Below, one piece after another: positions 9,963-20,952 of a DNA stretch of 64,000 nt (positions are counted from its first letter, which is position 1; every line of letters starts with the position of its first letter). The stretch is from Metabacillus litoralis (lineage in GTDB: Bacteria > Bacillota > Bacilli > Bacillales > Bacillaceae). The stretch lies in assembly GCF_007994985.1 (NCBI RefSeq), contig NZ_VOQF01000001.1, forward strand, positions 682,001 to 746,000, written 5' to 3'. A model generated the notes under the pieces. That model did no database searches and had not been told where the DNA came from. It saw nothing but the letters and a program-made list of their open reading frames with translations. The position numbers were made by a program, and so were the translations under genes.

Positions 9963-11154
9963 GGTTTTCTACCTCCTGATAATACGACATTAATGTATGA
10001 ACATCTTTATCTCCTCTACCTGAAAGGCAAATAAGAATAGTCTCTGATTTTTTCATTAACTTCGCATGTTCAAATGCAGATGAAAGAGCATGTGCTGATT
10101 CAATTGCAGCTAAAAGCCCTTCTTCTTTCGCCAAAAGTTCCAATGCATCTAATGCCTGTTTGTCTGTTACACTCTCATATTTAACACGTCCTGATGAAGC
10201 AAGATGTGCATGCTCTGGACCAATTCCAGGATAATCTAAACCAGCTGAAATGGAATACGGTTCAGTGATTTGGCCATATTCATCTTGTAATAAATATGTT
10301 AATGATCCATGAAGGACACCCTTTGTGCCTTTTGTAATTGTAGCTGCATGCATATCTGTATCAACACCCTTACCTGCTGCTTCTGTTGCTACAAGTTCAA
10401 CATCATCATTTAAGAAAGCAGCAAACATGCCAATTGCATTGCTTCCACCACCAACACAAGCCATAACTTTTGTAGGCAAACTTCCTTCTAATTGGAGAAA
10501 TTGAGCTCGTGCTTCGTCACCGATAACTCGTTGAAATTCTCTCACAATGTACGGATATGGATGCGGCCCAACAACTGATCCAATAATGTAAAAATGATCT
10601 TCACAATGTTGAACCCAATAACGCATTGCTTCATTAGTAGCATCTTTTAATGTCTTATTTCCGCTTGTTACAGGAATAACCTCCGCTCCAAGCAATTGCA
10701 TACGAAATACATTTAATTCCTGCCTTCTAACATCTTCTTCACCCATAAAGACTTGACATTTCATTCCAAATTTCGCTGCAACAGTAGCAGTAGCCACACC
10801 ATGCTGACCTGCCCCAGTTTCTGCTATAATCTTGGTCTTTCCCATTCTTTTGGCTAGCAGAACTTGACCAATTGCATTATTAATCTTATGTGCTCCTGTA
10901 TGGTTTAAATCTTCACGCTTTAAATAAATCTTTGCTCCACCTAATTTTTCTGTTAAATTACCGGCAAAGGTAACTGTCGTAGGTCTACCTGAATATTCTT
11001 TTAGTAAATGATGATACTCTTCCATAAATGAAGGATCATTCATAGCTTCTTTGTGTGCTTTTTCGATTTCAGCTAATGGACTCATTAAAGTTTCTGGTAC
11101 AAACCGTCCACCAAAATCTCCATATCTCCCTTTTTCATCTGGATAAGTTGGCAT
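9928..11154 (-). CDS. trpB: Tryptophan synthase beta subunit
   Basis: Joins indole to serine with PLP to give tryptophan. The 408-residue protein has the PLP lysine in [13 protein letters not shown] and the phosphate-binding [10 protein letters not shown]. It is a normal, short-form TrpB1 with the expected [13 protein letters not shown] opening. It overlaps trpF by 20 bp and trpA by 35 bp. Confidence 0.97.
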   Translation of the reverse strand: MPTYPDEKGRYGDFGGRFVPETLMSPLAEIEKAHKEAMNDPSFMEEYHHLLKEYSGRPTTVTFAGNLTEKLGGAKIYLKREDLNHTGAHKINNAIGQVLLAKRMGKTKIIAETGAGQHGVATATVAAKFGMKCQVFMGEEDVRRQELNVFRMQLLGAEVIPVTSGNKTLKDATNEAMRYWVQHCEDHFYIIGSVVGPHPYPYIVREFQRVIGDEARAQFLQLEGSLPTKVMACVGGGSNAIGMFAAFLNDDVELVATEAAGKGVDTDMHAATITKGTKGVLHGSLTYLLQDEYGQITEPYSISAGLDYPGIGPEHAHLASSGRVKYESVTDKQALDALELLAKEEGLLAAIESAHALSSAFEHAKLMKKSETILICLSGRGDKDVHTLMSYYQEVENHDNSLQTTDSK

Positions 11155-11794
11155 ATTGTAACATCCTTTCTTCTATCTGCTGAATTTTGGCCTCATTTTT
11201 TTTATCATCCTCTTCTATACCACTTGAAAGATCGATTCCTTGAGGCTGTAATTCTAGTAATCTCCTGATATTTTTTTCATTTATACCACCAGCTATAAAG
11301 CATTCTTTGTTGTGTATTAATGCATAATTGATGTATTTTGGTGCTGCTTTCCAATCAAAGCTAACTCCTGTCCCACCCCATGCACCTTTTATTCTAGAAT
11401 CAATAACAAATCCATCAACAGTATCTATGAATTCTTCCATTTGTTTTAAAGTGTTTTCGTGATGATGAAGAGCTTTCCAAATAACAAGACCTCCAAATTG
11501 TTGTTTCACCTTTTTAATTTGATCTAAAGATTCATTACCATGAAATTGAATAACATCTACAGGTATTTCATTTATAACTTCTTGTAATTCCTCACTAGTA
11601 GGATTAACAAAAACAGCAACCAGCAATTTATTCGTCACATCAACATCTTCAAGCCATTTCTTCACTTCAGCTGGTTTAACTTTACGTTTACTTTCAGCAA
11701 ATATAAATCCTATATAATTCGCTTGAGACCGTGAAACAATTTTTAAGTCATCAAAATTTCTAACTCCACAGTATTTTAATTTAGGATTATCCAT
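11135..11794 (-). CDS. trpF: Phosphoribosylanthranilate isomerase
   Basis: Isomerises phosphoribosyl-anthranilate in tryptophan synthesis. The 219-residue barrel begins [17 protein letters not shown], where the catalytic Cys lies in KYCG, and holds DVIQFHGNE and [11 protein letters not shown]. The start at 11794 is preferred: a CGGAGA ribosome site precedes it and it overlaps the trpC stop by 8 bp; a frame reaching 11839 would overlap trpC much further. Confidence 0.94.
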   Translation of the reverse strand: MDNPKLKYCGVRNFDDLKIVSRSQANYIGFIFAESKRKVKPAEVKKWLEDVDVTNKLLVAVFVNPTSEELQEVINEIPVDVIQFHGNESLDQIKKVKQQFGGLVIWKALHHHENTLKQMEEFIDTVDGFVIDSRIKGAWGGTGVSFDWKAAPKYINYALIHNKECFIAGGINEKNIRRLLELQPQGIDLSSGIEEDDKKNEAKIQQIEERMLQYANLSR

Positions 11795-12551
11795 GAATGA
11801 TTTCTCCGAATAATTGTTTAATTGCAAGTGTTTGATCATCTTTTCTCATTAACGATTCTCCAACTAAAACTGCGTTTGCTCCATATTGTTGTACAAGCTG
11901 TAAATCCTCGTTCGTATGAATACCGCTCTCACTCACGAGTATAGTATCTTTTGGAACAGTTACAGCCATTGCTTTTAGTTGGTGTATATTAGTTTCAAAC
12001 GTTTTCAAATTACGATTGTTCACTCCTAATATTTTTGGAGTAATTACTTTTAATACACGATCTAATGTATCTTGATCATGTACCTCAACTAAAACATCTA
12101 ATGAAAGCTCTGTAGCATATTGATACAGCTCTTTTAATAAGGTTGGCTCAAGTGCTTCCCCTATTAAAAGAATCGCATCTGCTCCGATTCTTTGAGCTTC
12201 ATCTATTTGTATTGTATCGATAATAAAATCCTTCCTTAGAATTGGAAGATTAACAGCTTTTTTAACCTGTGTTAAATATTCTCGTTTTCCTTGAAAGTAA
12301 GGAGAATCAGTTAGAACAGATAAACAATCTGCTCCACCTCTCTCATAAGCCTTTGCAATCTCAACAGGATGGAAATTTTCTTTTATTAACCCTTTAGATG
12401 GTGATGCCTTTTTCACTTCAGCAATAAGTCCTACGTCTCTTTGTGAATTTAATAAAGCGTTTAGAAACGAAACTCGAGGTAGTTTTTCATCTTCAGGTAA
12501 TATAAGATTTTTTATTTCTTCTTTTTTTGTTTGTATGATTTGATCAAGCAT
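11787..12551 (-). CDS. trpC: Indole-3-glycerol phosphate synthase
   Basis: Closes the indole ring in tryptophan synthesis. The 254-residue barrel shows [13 protein letters not shown] (catalytic Lys), [20 protein letters not shown] and [11 protein letters not shown], all catalytic or phosphate-binding strands of the family. It overlaps trpD and trpF by 8 bp each. Confidence 0.96.
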   Translation of the reverse strand: MLDQIIQTKKEEIKNLILPEDEKLPRVSFLNALLNSQRDVGLIAEVKKASPSKGLIKENFHPVEIAKAYERGGADCLSVLTDSPYFQGKREYLTQVKKAVNLPILRKDFIIDTIQIDEAQRIGADAILLIGEALEPTLLKELYQYATELSLDVLVEVHDQDTLDRVLKVITPKILGVNNRNLKTFETNIHQLKAMAVTVPKDTILVSESGIHTNEDLQLVQQYGANAVLVGESLMRKDDQTLAIKQLFGEIIHG

Positions 12552-13560
12552 AATTTTCCTCCCGTTGATGCCTTAACATTTGTAATTGCTTCAGAGCTAC
12601 TCCATTACGAATTGCTTCTTTTGCTAAAATCACACCTATATCCAAAGTTTTCACATGGTTTGCTACATAAAGAGCAGCACCAGCATTAATTGCTACTATA
12701 TTTTCTGCACTGACAGGTCCTTCGCCTCTAAATATTTGTTCAATAAGTTTAGCACTATCCTCTGCATTACTGACCTTAAGTTCAACATTATTACCTTCGA
12801 TTAGACCTACATCTTTAGGATGAAGAACATAACGAGAAATCGTTCCGTTCTTTAGCTCAACAACATCAGTTTCAGTTGAGATAGAAATCTCATCCAAACC
12901 GTCTCTACCAGTTACTAGTAATACATGCTCTGCTCCAAGCCTCTTTAATGCCTCTGCCATTTTTTCAGCATAATCAGTTGAGAAAACCCCAATAATTTGT
13001 CTTTTTGCATTTGCTGGATTAGACAATGGACCTAACAGATTAAAAACAGTTCTAAAGCCAATCTCTTTACGTGGATTTACAGCATGTTTCATTGAGGAAT
13101 GAAACATAGGTGCAAACAAAAAGCTCATGTTTTGTTCATTTAAGCTTTTCACTGCTTCTTCAAGTGATGTTTGAATATTTATTCCTAATTTCTCTAGAAC
13201 ATCAGCACTTCCACTCTTAGAGGAAATAGCTCTATTTCCATGCTTTGCTACTTTTACTTTTAGAGATGAGACAACAATTGCAGCAGCTGTTGATATATTA
13301 AAGGTTGAAGCACCATCTCCTCCAGTTCCACAAGTATCAACAACATCACTATCATATTGTATTGACGTCATATGCTGCTTCATTGATTTAGTGAACCCTA
13401 CTAGTTCATCAACTGTTTCTCCTCTAAGACGCATGATCGAAACAAGACTAGCAATTTGACTAGGTGTTGCATTGCCAGTCATGATTGAGTTCATTACCTG
13501 TTCAGCTTGCTCCTCTGAAAGAGTGTTACCCTCAATACAATGTGCTAGAAGTTTTTTCAT
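12544..13560 (-). CDS. trpD: Anthranilate phosphoribosyltransferase
   Basis: Attaches phosphoribose to anthranilate. The 338-residue protein carries the PRPP-binding [34 protein letters not shown] and the [21 protein letters not shown] segment. There is no fused glutamine amidotransferase; as in other Bacillus, that subunit (shared with folate synthesis) must lie elsewhere. It overlaps trpE by 29 bp. Confidence 0.96.
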   Translation of the reverse strand: MKKLLAHCIEGNTLSEEQAEQVMNSIMTGNATPSQIASLVSIMRLRGETVDELVGFTKSMKQHMTSIQYDSDVVDTCGTGGDGASTFNISTAAAIVVSSLKVKVAKHGNRAISSKSGSADVLEKLGINIQTSLEEAVKSLNEQNMSFLFAPMFHSSMKHAVNPRKEIGFRTVFNLLGPLSNPANAKRQIIGVFSTDYAEKMAEALKRLGAEHVLLVTGRDGLDEISISTETDVVELKNGTISRYVLHPKDVGLIEGNNVELKVSNAEDSAKLIEQIFRGEGPVSAENIVAINAGAALYVANHVKTLDIGVILAKEAIRNGVALKQLQMLRHQREENYA

Positions 13561-15073
13561 CTTTGTCTACCTCCTCAGAAAAGACTTTTTCTGCTAATTG
13601 AATGGCTTTTAACATTGCACTTGCTTTATTACATGTTTCTTTCCACTCAAGCTCAGGTACACTGTCCACAACAATACCAGCACCTGCCTGAACGTAAGCA
13701 GTATTATTTTTAACTGTAATCGTTCTTATTGTTATACAAGAATCAATATTGCCATCAAAACCAACGTACGCCACACATCCTGCATAACTACCTCTAGCAT
13801 TTGGTTCTAACTCATTAATAATTTGCATTGCACGAATTTTGGGTGCTCCTGAGACAGTACCTGCAGGGAAGGATGATAAAAGTGCGTCCATTGGATGAAC
13901 TTCTTCCTTTAATTTCGCAGTCACCTTCGAGATAAGATGCATAACATGTGAAAAGCGGCCAACTTCCATCAATGTAGGTGTTGTAACAGAGCCATATTCT
14001 GCTACTCTTCCTAAGTCATTTCTTGCTAAGTCAACAAGCATATAATGCTCTGCTTTTTCCTTTTCATCATGCTTTAATTCTTCTTCAAAATATTGATCTT
14101 CTTCAACCGTTTTACCTCGTCTTCTTGTACCGGCAATAGGGTGAATTTCAAGATGCTTATTTTGAATATAAATTAATCTCTCTGGAGAGCTACCGACTAG
14201 TTCGGTATCATTTATCCTTATATAAAATAAATATGGTGATGGATTGATAATTCGCAAAATTCTATATAATGAAAATCCATCTGTTTTTAATGGAATCTCA
14301 AATCGTTGAGATAATACACCTTGGAATATATCTCCTGCTCGTATATACTCTTTCACCTTTTCCACATCTTCTAAAAATTTACTTTTCTCATAATTAGACT
14401 TAATATGATCAAAATTAACATCAAAAGAATTTGATATAGCTAATGGCAATTGTTCTGGTTGTGTTTTCTGATTTAACATACTCACATATTTATTTAATTT
14501 AGCTTCTGCAAGCATATAGGTTGCTTTTAGATTTGCTTCTTCTTCATCACCGTTTACACGAACATAATGGATGAAATAAAGTTGTTTTTCGTGATGATCA
14601 AATGCAATGATTGTTTCACAAACGAAAAACATACAATTTTGTTGATTCAGATCATTGGTTTTATGTTTTTCAACTTTTTCGAAAATTGAAACTGCATCAT
14701 ATCCAATATAACCAACAGCTCCACCAACAAAAGGTATATCGATATCTGGTAATTTTATAGCTAAATGGTTTTGTAACTGCTTAAACGTACTTGTTATTGA
14801 ATTTGATTTTGATAAGGTTTTTCTTTGCTCATTTAAGATCGAAAATTCACCAAAACTTTCCTCTATAAACAAAAATGGATTAAGACCAATAAATGAGTAT
14901 CTTGACCAATTTGATTCAGCATCTTTACTTTCCAATAAATAAACAGCTTCATCTTTAAAAAGTTGAAACAATTGAATGGGTGTAATGGTATCTACCATAT
15001 ACTTTTCTACAATGGGGATTGTTCGATAATGTTTGCTATCTTCACTAAAAGTGGTAAAAGAAGAAAAATTCAA
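13532..15073 (-). CDS. trpE: Anthranilate synthase component I
   Basis: Converts chorismate to anthranilate, the committed step to tryptophan. The 513-residue protein has the tryptophan feedback motif LLES at residue 45 or so, IFQGVLSQRFE, the GTRRRG segment and the active-site FPAGTVSGAPKIRAM. The start codon is TTG at 15073 with a GGAGGAG site that lies in a hairpin. It is first of trpEDCFBA and is controlled by the TRAP leader upstream. Confidence 0.96.
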   Translation of the reverse strand: MNFSSFTTFSEDSKHYRTIPIVEKYMVDTITPIQLFQLFKDEAVYLLESKDAESNWSRYSFIGLNPFLFIEESFGEFSILNEQRKTLSKSNSITSTFKQLQNHLAIKLPDIDIPFVGGAVGYIGYDAVSIFEKVEKHKTNDLNQQNCMFFVCETIIAFDHHEKQLYFIHYVRVNGDEEEANLKATYMLAEAKLNKYVSMLNQKTQPEQLPLAISNSFDVNFDHIKSNYEKSKFLEDVEKVKEYIRAGDIFQGVLSQRFEIPLKTDGFSLYRILRIINPSPYLFYIRINDTELVGSSPERLIYIQNKHLEIHPIAGTRRRGKTVEEDQYFEEELKHDEKEKAEHYMLVDLARNDLGRVAEYGSVTTPTLMEVGRFSHVMHLISKVTAKLKEEVHPMDALLSSFPAGTVSGAPKIRAMQIINELEPNARGSYAGCVAYVGFDGNIDSCITIRTITVKNNTAYVQAGAGIVVDSVPELEWKETCNKASAMLKAIQLAEKVFSEEVDKDEKTSSTLY

Positions 15074-15078
15074 AATAA

Positions 15079-15109
15079 CTCACTCCTCCAATATTTTTTG
15101 GAGAATGAG
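15079..15109 (-). promoter_or_regulatory. Shine-Dalgarno-blocking hairpin of trpE
   Basis: On the minus strand CTCATTCTCCAA (15109-15098) can pair with TTGGAGGAGTGAG (15091-15079) with one bulge, burying the trpE GGAGG. In B. subtilis, TRAP-bound read-through mRNA forms such a hairpin to cut trpE translation; the same is inferred here. Confidence 0.6.
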
Positions 15110-15177
15110 ATTTTAGGAGGTTATAAAATTATTGAAGATTAATGTCAACACAACTAATTAAACTGACATTAGGGCTC

Positions 15178-15212
15178 TGTACAATATTGTTTATAATTCT
15201 TAATATTGTACA
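15178..15212 (-). repeat. 11-bp perfect dyad in the trp leader
   Basis: TGTACAATATT and AATATTGTACA, with a 13-nt spacer, between the attenuator and trpE. A second dyad (TAATGTCA/TGACATTA, 15140-15171) lies next to it. Neither has a U-tract. They may shape the read-through mRNA. Confidence 0.6.
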
Positions 15213-15232
15213 TTATAAACCCTATATGCTAT

Positions 15233-15267
15233 AAAATTAAAACCCAAAAACACGTTTGTTTTTGGGT
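15233..15267 (-). terminator. trp attenuator terminator
   Basis: Perfect 11-bp stem ACCCAAAAACA/TGTTTTTGGGT (15267-15257 and 15252-15242, 4-nt loop), followed on the minus strand by TTTTAATTTT. It lies 24 nt downstream of the TRAP triplets and about 170 nt before trpE, the arrangement of a TRAP-controlled attenuator. Confidence 0.85.
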
Positions 15268-15290
15268 AGACTTGTGCCATCATAATATAC

Positions 15291-15346
15291 CTCAGCTAAA
15301 CTCACTCATTCTCTGCTACCCTATACTCTTATACTCTACTCAACTA
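15291..15346 (-). promoter_or_regulatory. TRAP-binding site: eleven (G/U)AG triplets
   Basis: Reading the minus strand from 15346 to 15291 the triplets are UAG, GAG, GAG, GAG, UAG, UAG, GAG, GAG, GAG, UAG, GAG. Most spacers are 2 nt (one is 5, one is 3, one is 1). Eleven matches the eleven subunits of TRAP, which is encoded by mtrB at 22855-23079. Confidence 0.85.
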
Positions 15347-15365
15347 TTATTTAATCTTCTTTATC

Positions 15366-15395
15366 ATGTTAATATATTTCACTAAAAAATGTCAA
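15366..15395 (-). promoter_or_regulatory. trpE operon promoter
   Basis: A consensus -35 TTGACA (15395-15390) and a TAACAT -10 (15371-15366) with 18-bp spacing, about 20 bp before the first TRAP triplet. Confidence 0.65.
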
Positions 15396-15424
15396 GAATT
15401 CATCTACTGTTTTAATTATCTCAT

Positions 15425-15787
15425 CTATTTTATTAAATCTGGTCTAAGAACTACAGCATTTCTTGCGTAAACATGTTGAATTTGATTTTGTTCAATTTCT
15501 GTCTGAACTGTCATCATTATTCTAATACATTTTTCTAAACTTCCTGGAACAGGTATTTCCTGCATACACATAACAGGAACATAGGTCCAGCCTTCTATTT
15601 CTCTTAGTGCTTTTGCCGGAAAAGCAGCGTCAAGATCTTCTGTTACAGTAATGATAACATGTGCCACATCCTCTGCTTCTATGTTATTCTTTACTATCAG
15701 TTCTTTAAGAAGCTCACCTGTTGCTATAACAATCTCATAAGCATCATTTTCATCAACTGTTATAGCGCCTCGAATCCCCCTAATCAA
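15425..15787 (-). CDS. aroH: Monofunctional chorismate mutase (AroH class)
   Basis: Rearranges chorismate to prephenate for Phe and Tyr. The 120-residue protein matches the trimeric AroH type: IRGIRGAITV at the start, FPAKALREIEGWTYVPVMCMQEI, KCIRIMMTV and ending VVLRPDL. The start is a TTG at 15787 that overlaps the aroB stop (TTGA), with GGGGGGAG upstream; this gives the family-like MIRGIRGA opening, whereas a start further upstream (15817) lies inside aroB. Confidence 0.93.
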   Translation of the reverse strand: MIRGIRGAITVDENDAYEIVIATGELLKELIVKNNIEAEDVAHVIITVTEDLDAAFPAKALREIEGWTYVPVMCMQEIPVPGSLEKCIRIMMTVQTEIEQNQIQHVYARNAVVLRPDLIK

Positions 15788-16878
15788 ATTTTCTCCCCCC
15801 GTTCTAAACCACGCCACTCTTCAAGTAAAGAATGAAGCTCATCCTTAGTAAATGTATCAGAAGTTGTAACACCAATTTCTTGCAGTAAAATCATTTTAAT
15901 TTGATTAGACTTAGTCTTCTTATCTTTTGTCATTTTATTAACAAGTTCCTCTGTACTTTGTTCCGCTGGTATAGACGTTGGAAAACCGATCTTTTCAAAC
16001 CATATCTTGATTTCTTCATATGGTAATTTATTAACTTGGAATTTATTACTTAACCATATTGCAAAAAGCATACCTATTGCGACACAATCACCGTGTGACA
16101 TTCTCCCATAACCAGCTTCTGCTTCAATTGCATGTCCTAACGTATGACCAAAATTCAAAATTTCACGAAGTCCCAATTCTCTTTCATCATGTGATACAAC
16201 ATCTGCTTTAATTTTAATTCCTTCTAGAATCATTGTTTCTAGCTTTTCAGATGAAAGATCTCTTAAGTCAGAAACATCATTATATAGAAAATGATAAAAA
16301 GGCTCACTTCGAATCAGGGAGTGCTTAATAACCTCAGCAAATCCCGACCGCAACTCTTCATCCGGTAAACTATTTAGGAATTTGCTATCATAAACGACAG
16401 CTTTAGGTTGATAAAAAGCACCAATCATATTCTTTCCTTCTGGATGATTAATTGCTACTTTTCCACCAACAGCACTATCATGTGCAAGTAATGTTGTCGG
16501 TATTTGTATGTAAGGGACTCCTCTCATAAAGGTTGCAGCTACAAAGCCTGTTAAGTCACCTACAACTCCACCACCAAAAGCAAGGATAACTGACTTCCTA
16601 TCTAATCCCTGCTTAAGTGCAAATGATTGTAATTCATAAAACAATTCAAATGACTTTGAAGACTCACCATTCTTTACAACAAACTTACATGTTGGAAATT
16701 GTTTACTAACTATTTTAACTAAATCACTTCCATAACGTTCATCCACATTATTGTCTGTTACAATAAGCACTTTAGAAGGATTTAGTTCTAATAATAAAGG
16801 AGATAATTCTTTTATAGCATTGTCCCCAACATAAACTGGATAGATCGAGTCAGTCGTTTTCACCAAAATTGATTTCAT
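15784..16878 (-). CDS. aroB: 3-dehydroquinate synthase
   Basis: NAD- and metal-dependent cyclisation of DAHP to 3-dehydroquinate, shikimate pathway step two. The 364-residue enzyme has GGGVVGDLTGFVAATFMRG, the PTTLLAHDSAVGGKVAINH active-site segment and the metal-binding NFGHTLGHAIE. Its ATG directly follows the aroC stop (TAAATG), and its own stop overlaps the aroH start. Confidence 0.96.
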   Translation of the reverse strand: MKSILVKTTDSIYPVYVGDNAIKELSPLLLELNPSKVLIVTDNNVDERYGSDLVKIVSKQFPTCKFVVKNGESSKSFELFYELQSFALKQGLDRKSVILAFGGGVVGDLTGFVAATFMRGVPYIQIPTTLLAHDSAVGGKVAINHPEGKNMIGAFYQPKAVVYDSKFLNSLPDEELRSGFAEVIKHSLIRSEPFYHFLYNDVSDLRDLSSEKLETMILEGIKIKADVVSHDERELGLREILNFGHTLGHAIEAEAGYGRMSHGDCVAIGMLFAIWLSNKFQVNKLPYEEIKIWFEKIGFPTSIPAEQSTEELVNKMTKDKKTKSNQIKMILLQEIGVTTSDTFTKDELHSLLEEWRGLERGEKI

Positions 16879-18051
16879 TTAGAATTCCCTCGAGTAAGTA
16901 TGCATCTTCTGAATATTTTCTTTAATTAGATCCATTCGATCTAATCCAAATTGCTCCACAATGGCATTTGCTATTTCCCAAGCAACAACTGACTCTGCCA
17001 CAACACTAGCTGCAGGAACTGCACAACTATCTGATCGCTCAATACTTGCACTAAATGGTTCTTTTGAATCTATATCAACACTTTGTAATGGTTTATATAA
17101 TGTTGGAATTGGCTTCATTACACCTCTAACAACAACGGGCATTCCAGTTGTCATTCCACCTTCAAATCCTCCAAGACGATTTGATTTACGAGTATATCCA
17201 TCCTCAGATGACCATTGGATCTCATCATGTACTTGGCTACCAAATTTTCTAGCAGCTTCAAAGCCAATACCAAATTCCACGCCTTTAAATGCATTAATAC
17301 TAACAATTGCACCTGCGATTTTACTATCTAATTTACGGTCGTAGTGTACATAACTACCAATACCAGCAGGTAAGCCTTCAACAACTACCTCAACAATACC
17401 ACCAATAGAATCACCATTTTCTTTAGCTTGATCTATCGCTTCCATCATTTTAACTTCAGCATTACGATCATAGCATCTAACCGGTGATTCCTCTGTTATT
17501 GCTAATAAATCATCAATGTTTTTGTAATCAGTATTTTCTGCTCTTACTCCACCGATTTCTAGTACATGACCAACTACCTTTATGTTTAATTCTGCTAATA
17601 TTTGTTTTGCTAATGCACCCACAGCTACTCGAACAGTCGTTTCACGAGCTGATGAACGCTCAAGCACATTCCTCATATCACGATGTCCATATTTCATTGC
17701 ACCAACCAAATCAGCGTGTCCTGGGCGAGGACGTGTTATTTGGCGCTTCACTTCTTGTTCTTCTTCATCTGTAATCGGTTCAATACCCATTATTTTTGTC
17801 CAGTGCTTCCAATCTCTATTTTCAACAACAAGAGATATTGGTGAGCCTAAGGCTTTACCATGTCTTACTCCACCAAGAATCTGAACTTGGTCTTTTTCAA
17901 TTTGCATTCTTCTGCCACGACCATATCCCTTTTGTCTTCTAGCTAAATCAGAATTTATTGTTTCTGCTGTTAAATTTAGTCCAGACGGTACACCTTCAAC
18001 AATTGCAGTTAATTGAGGTCCATGTGATTCACCAGCTGTTAAATACCTCAT
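16879..18051 (-). CDS. aroC: Chorismate synthase
   Basis: FMNH2-dependent final step to chorismate (aroF in B. subtilis naming). The 390-residue enzyme opens [14 protein letters not shown] and contains [41 protein letters not shown] and [12 protein letters not shown]. The start at 18051 is set by GGAGAGAG just upstream and by the family N-terminus; six extra codons are possible. It opens the aroC-aroB-aroH group, 77 bp after cheR. Confidence 0.95.
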   Translation of the reverse strand: MRYLTAGESHGPQLTAIVEGVPSGLNLTAETINSDLARRQKGYGRGRRMQIEKDQVQILGGVRHGKALGSPISLVVENRDWKHWTKIMGIEPITDEEEQEVKRQITRPRPGHADLVGAMKYGHRDMRNVLERSSARETTVRVAVGALAKQILAELNIKVVGHVLEIGGVRAENTDYKNIDDLLAITEESPVRCYDRNAEVKMMEAIDQAKENGDSIGGIVEVVVEGLPAGIGSYVHYDRKLDSKIAGAIVSINAFKGVEFGIGFEAARKFGSQVHDEIQWSSEDGYTRKSNRLGGFEGGMTTGMPVVVRGVMKPIPTLYKPLQSVDIDSKEPFSASIERSDSCAVPAASVVAESVVAWEIANAIVEQFGLDRMDLIKENIQKMHTYSREF

Positions 18052-18128
18052 TCCACTCTCTCCCTTCAACGCACTAACGCTTTTAAGTAAAAATATAACA
18101 TAACTTTTTCTAAAAAAATAGAAAATTC

Positions 18129-18926
<798 letters not shown>

Positions 18927-19108
18927 TCATGTAGTAATGAATATAAATTGCATTTGTCTACGAATTTTTGTTATTTCAATAAGGAATAATTTATAGTATA
19001 TCTTATATCTATAGAAATTTGCGAAATTTTTGAAGAAAATGACGAATTTTCTGAATCTATTTTTAACAATACCTTTTTATTTTTATCGAAACTGTTTATA
19101 ATTAGCCT

Positions 19109-19140
19109 AAAAAAAAAGCTAGCGAATAGCTAGCTTTTTT
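19109..19140 (-). terminator. Intrinsic terminator after ndk
   Basis: AAAAAAGCTAGC...GCTAGCTTTTTT, a symmetric hairpin starting at the ndk stop, with U-runs on both strands. Confidence 0.85.
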
Positions 19141-19585
19141 AATATATCCAATTATTTATTAACTTTTCATATTCAACAATTTCATTTTCATTAAAGAACA
19201 AGCCAATTTCTCTTACTGCACTCTCGGTTGAGTCAGAGCCATGAATGATATTTTTACTAACATACATGCTATAATCTCCACGAATAGTTCCCGGTTCAGC
19301 ATCTTTTGGATTGGTCTTACCCATCATTTTACGAGTTAGTTCAATGACATTTTCACCTTGCCACACCATCGCAAAAACAGGACCTGAAGTTATAAAATCG
19401 ACTAGCGAGTCATAAAATGGTTTACCCTTATGCTCTCCGTAATGTTTCTCAGCCAACTCTGTTGGGATTGACATTAGTTTAGCTCCAACTAATTGTAAGC
19501 CCTTACTTTCAAATCTACTAACAATCTCCCCGATTAGTTGACGCTGTACCCCATCAGGTTTAACCATTAAAAATGTTTTTTCCAT
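19139..19585 (-). CDS. ndk: Nucleoside diphosphate kinase
   Basis: Transfers gamma-phosphates between nucleoside di- and triphosphates. The 148-residue protein has the [13 protein letters not shown] opening and the phospho-His in [19 protein letters not shown]. The ATG at 19585 is the true start; the in-frame GTG four codons upstream is part of the GGTGGAG ribosome site. It is next to hepT, the usual Bacillus arrangement. Confidence 0.96.
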   Translation of the reverse strand: MEKTFLMVKPDGVQRQLIGEIVSRFESKGLQLVGAKLMSIPTELAEKHYGEHKGKPFYDSLVDFITSGPVFAMVWQGENVIELTRKMMGKTNPKDAEPGTIRGDYSMYVSKNIIHGSDSTESAVREIGLFFNENEIVEYEKLINNWIY

Positions 19586-19696
19586 AATATTCTCCACCCC
19601 GTAAAAAATTATGTATAGGCTTGTTTACCCCATGAAAATAATACCATGATTTGGGATACATTTGCAATCTAAGGGGTGGAGAAATTCTGGAAATAA

Positions 19697-20659
19697 TTAA
19701 AATTTTCTTTTTCCAATATATTTTGCAATACTATACAACGTAGATCTTGCACGATTTCTTGGAAGAGTTTCTAAAATATCAAATGCTTTCTTAAGGTATT
19801 GATCACTTACTTTAGCAGATTGTTCTATAACATCTGAAGCTAAAATCATCTCTAACACCAGCTCTATTTCCTTAGGTGTTGTTTCATTTGTAATTTTCAC
19901 AATTTCTCTTTTAATCTCCGGTATTTCCAGAGCAAATAAAACAGGCAGAGTGATATTACCTTGTAGAAGGTCACTTCCTACTGGCTTACCTAAGTCTTTC
20001 TCAGTAGAAGTAAAATCTAATATATCGTCAGTAATTTGAAATGACATCCCTACAAAATAGCCAAACCAGTATAATTTTTGATGTATCTCTTTTGACGCTC
20101 CAGATGAGACGGCACCTAACTGACAACTTACAGCTATTAAAAGAGCTGTTTTTCTTTTTATTCGTTTTAAATATGTACGAAATGATTGATCAAAATGATA
20201 TTTATCTTTTATTTGCTCTATTTCGCCTAAGCATACTTCTACAATTGCCTTAGATAAAATCTTATGGGCAAGTGGATCATCTATGTTAGTCATCACCTCT
20301 AGTGAACGAGCAAGTAAGTAATCACCTGTATACATGGCAATCCGATTATCCCATCTGGATTTAACAGTTGGCTTTCCTCTTCGCATTTCTGCGTCATCAA
20401 TTACATCATCATGAACCAATGATGCCATATGAATTGTTTCTAATGCTACAGCTACGTATTTAACTTTATTGATGTTATATTCTCCAAACATAGAAGAAAG
20501 TAAGACGAATACTGGACGAATTCGTTTTCCACCTGCTTGAAGCAATTCTAAGTTAGCTTCCTTAAGTAAGGAATACTCTGAAACCGATGTTTTTTCAAGT
20601 TCTTGTTCAATAATAGAAAGATCACTATTTAAGAAAGAATACAATGCTTTATATTTCAT
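19697..20659 (-). CDS. hepT: Heptaprenyl diphosphate synthase component II
   Basis: Catalytic subunit that builds the C35 side chain of menaquinone-7 by adding isopentenyl units. The 320-residue helical protein has both aspartate-rich motifs, DDVIDDAEMRRGKP and DDILDF. It needs the small partner HepS, encoded at 21669-22421, with menG between them. Confidence 0.95.
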   Translation of the reverse strand: MKYKALYSFLNSDLSIIEQELEKTSVSEYSLLKEANLELLQAGGKRIRPVFVLLSSMFGEYNINKVKYVAVALETIHMASLVHDDVIDDAEMRRGKPTVKSRWDNRIAMYTGDYLLARSLEVMTNIDDPLAHKILSKAIVEVCLGEIEQIKDKYHFDQSFRTYLKRIKRKTALLIAVSCQLGAVSSGASKEIHQKLYWFGYFVGMSFQITDDILDFTSTEKDLGKPVGSDLLQGNITLPVLFALEIPEIKREIVKITNETTPKEIELVLEMILASDVIEQSAKVSDQYLKKAFDILETLPRNRARSTLYSIAKYIGKRKF

Positions 20660-20731
20660 ATAAATTCACCTTAATACATCTTTTTGTGGTACTAGTATAT
20701 TCTATATATTACCTAAAAGCTTTTAAAATTA

Positions 20732-20864
20732 GGTTTTGTTCGGGAGCCGTAAGTTACAACACCTATGTAGTCTTCTATTTACAAGCTTCCCTTAGCAGGA
20801 GCCTCATTTGTCCACTCCGAATCAACATGTGCTAAAAAAGCATCAATTTACTTTAACATAGCCT
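20732..20864 (-). mobile_element. MITE, family 1, degenerate copy with target duplication TAAAATTA
   Basis: The right end TTAACATAGCC matches the family; the left end has decayed to GGTTTTGTT. TAAAATTA is present at 20724-20731 and again at 20865-20872. The interior keeps CGGGAGCC, GCAGGAGCCTCAT and CACTCCGAATCAACATGTGCTA, in reverse orientation to the 4781 copy. The right duplication lies in the U-tract of the menG terminator. Confidence 0.7.
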
Positions 20865-20867
20865 AAA

Positions 20868-20934
20868 ATTAAAAAACCACCGTTGTAAGAAGCAATCTTT
20901 TTCAGAATTCTTAACCTTCTTATAACAAAGTGGT
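20868..20934 (-). terminator. Intrinsic terminator after menG
   Basis: Imperfect long stem CCAC-GTTGTAAGAAG (20878-20893) with CTTCTTATAACAAAGTGG (20917-20934), followed on the minus strand by GGTTTTTTAATTTT. Confidence 0.65.
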
Positions 20935-20952
20935 CTGAGTAAAACCTCATCA

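Noticed and set aside
12544-15073. A glutamine amidotransferase (trpG) within the trp operon
   Set aside because: Genes overlap end to end with no room, and TrpD and TrpE have no fused amidotransferase; as in other Bacillus it must be elsewhere.
15074-15424. T-box riboswitch in the trp leader
   Set aside because: I do not find the T-box core; the eleven (G/U)AG triplets and attenuator explain the leader.
15784-15817. Longer N-terminus for AroH from an ATG at 15817
   Set aside because: It lies inside aroB, and the extra residues have no family match; the TTG at 15787 gives the conserved start and a proper ribosome site.
16961-17884. Plus-strand frames opposite aroC
   Set aside because: They are shadows of the aroC coding sequence without ribosome sites or recognisable domains.
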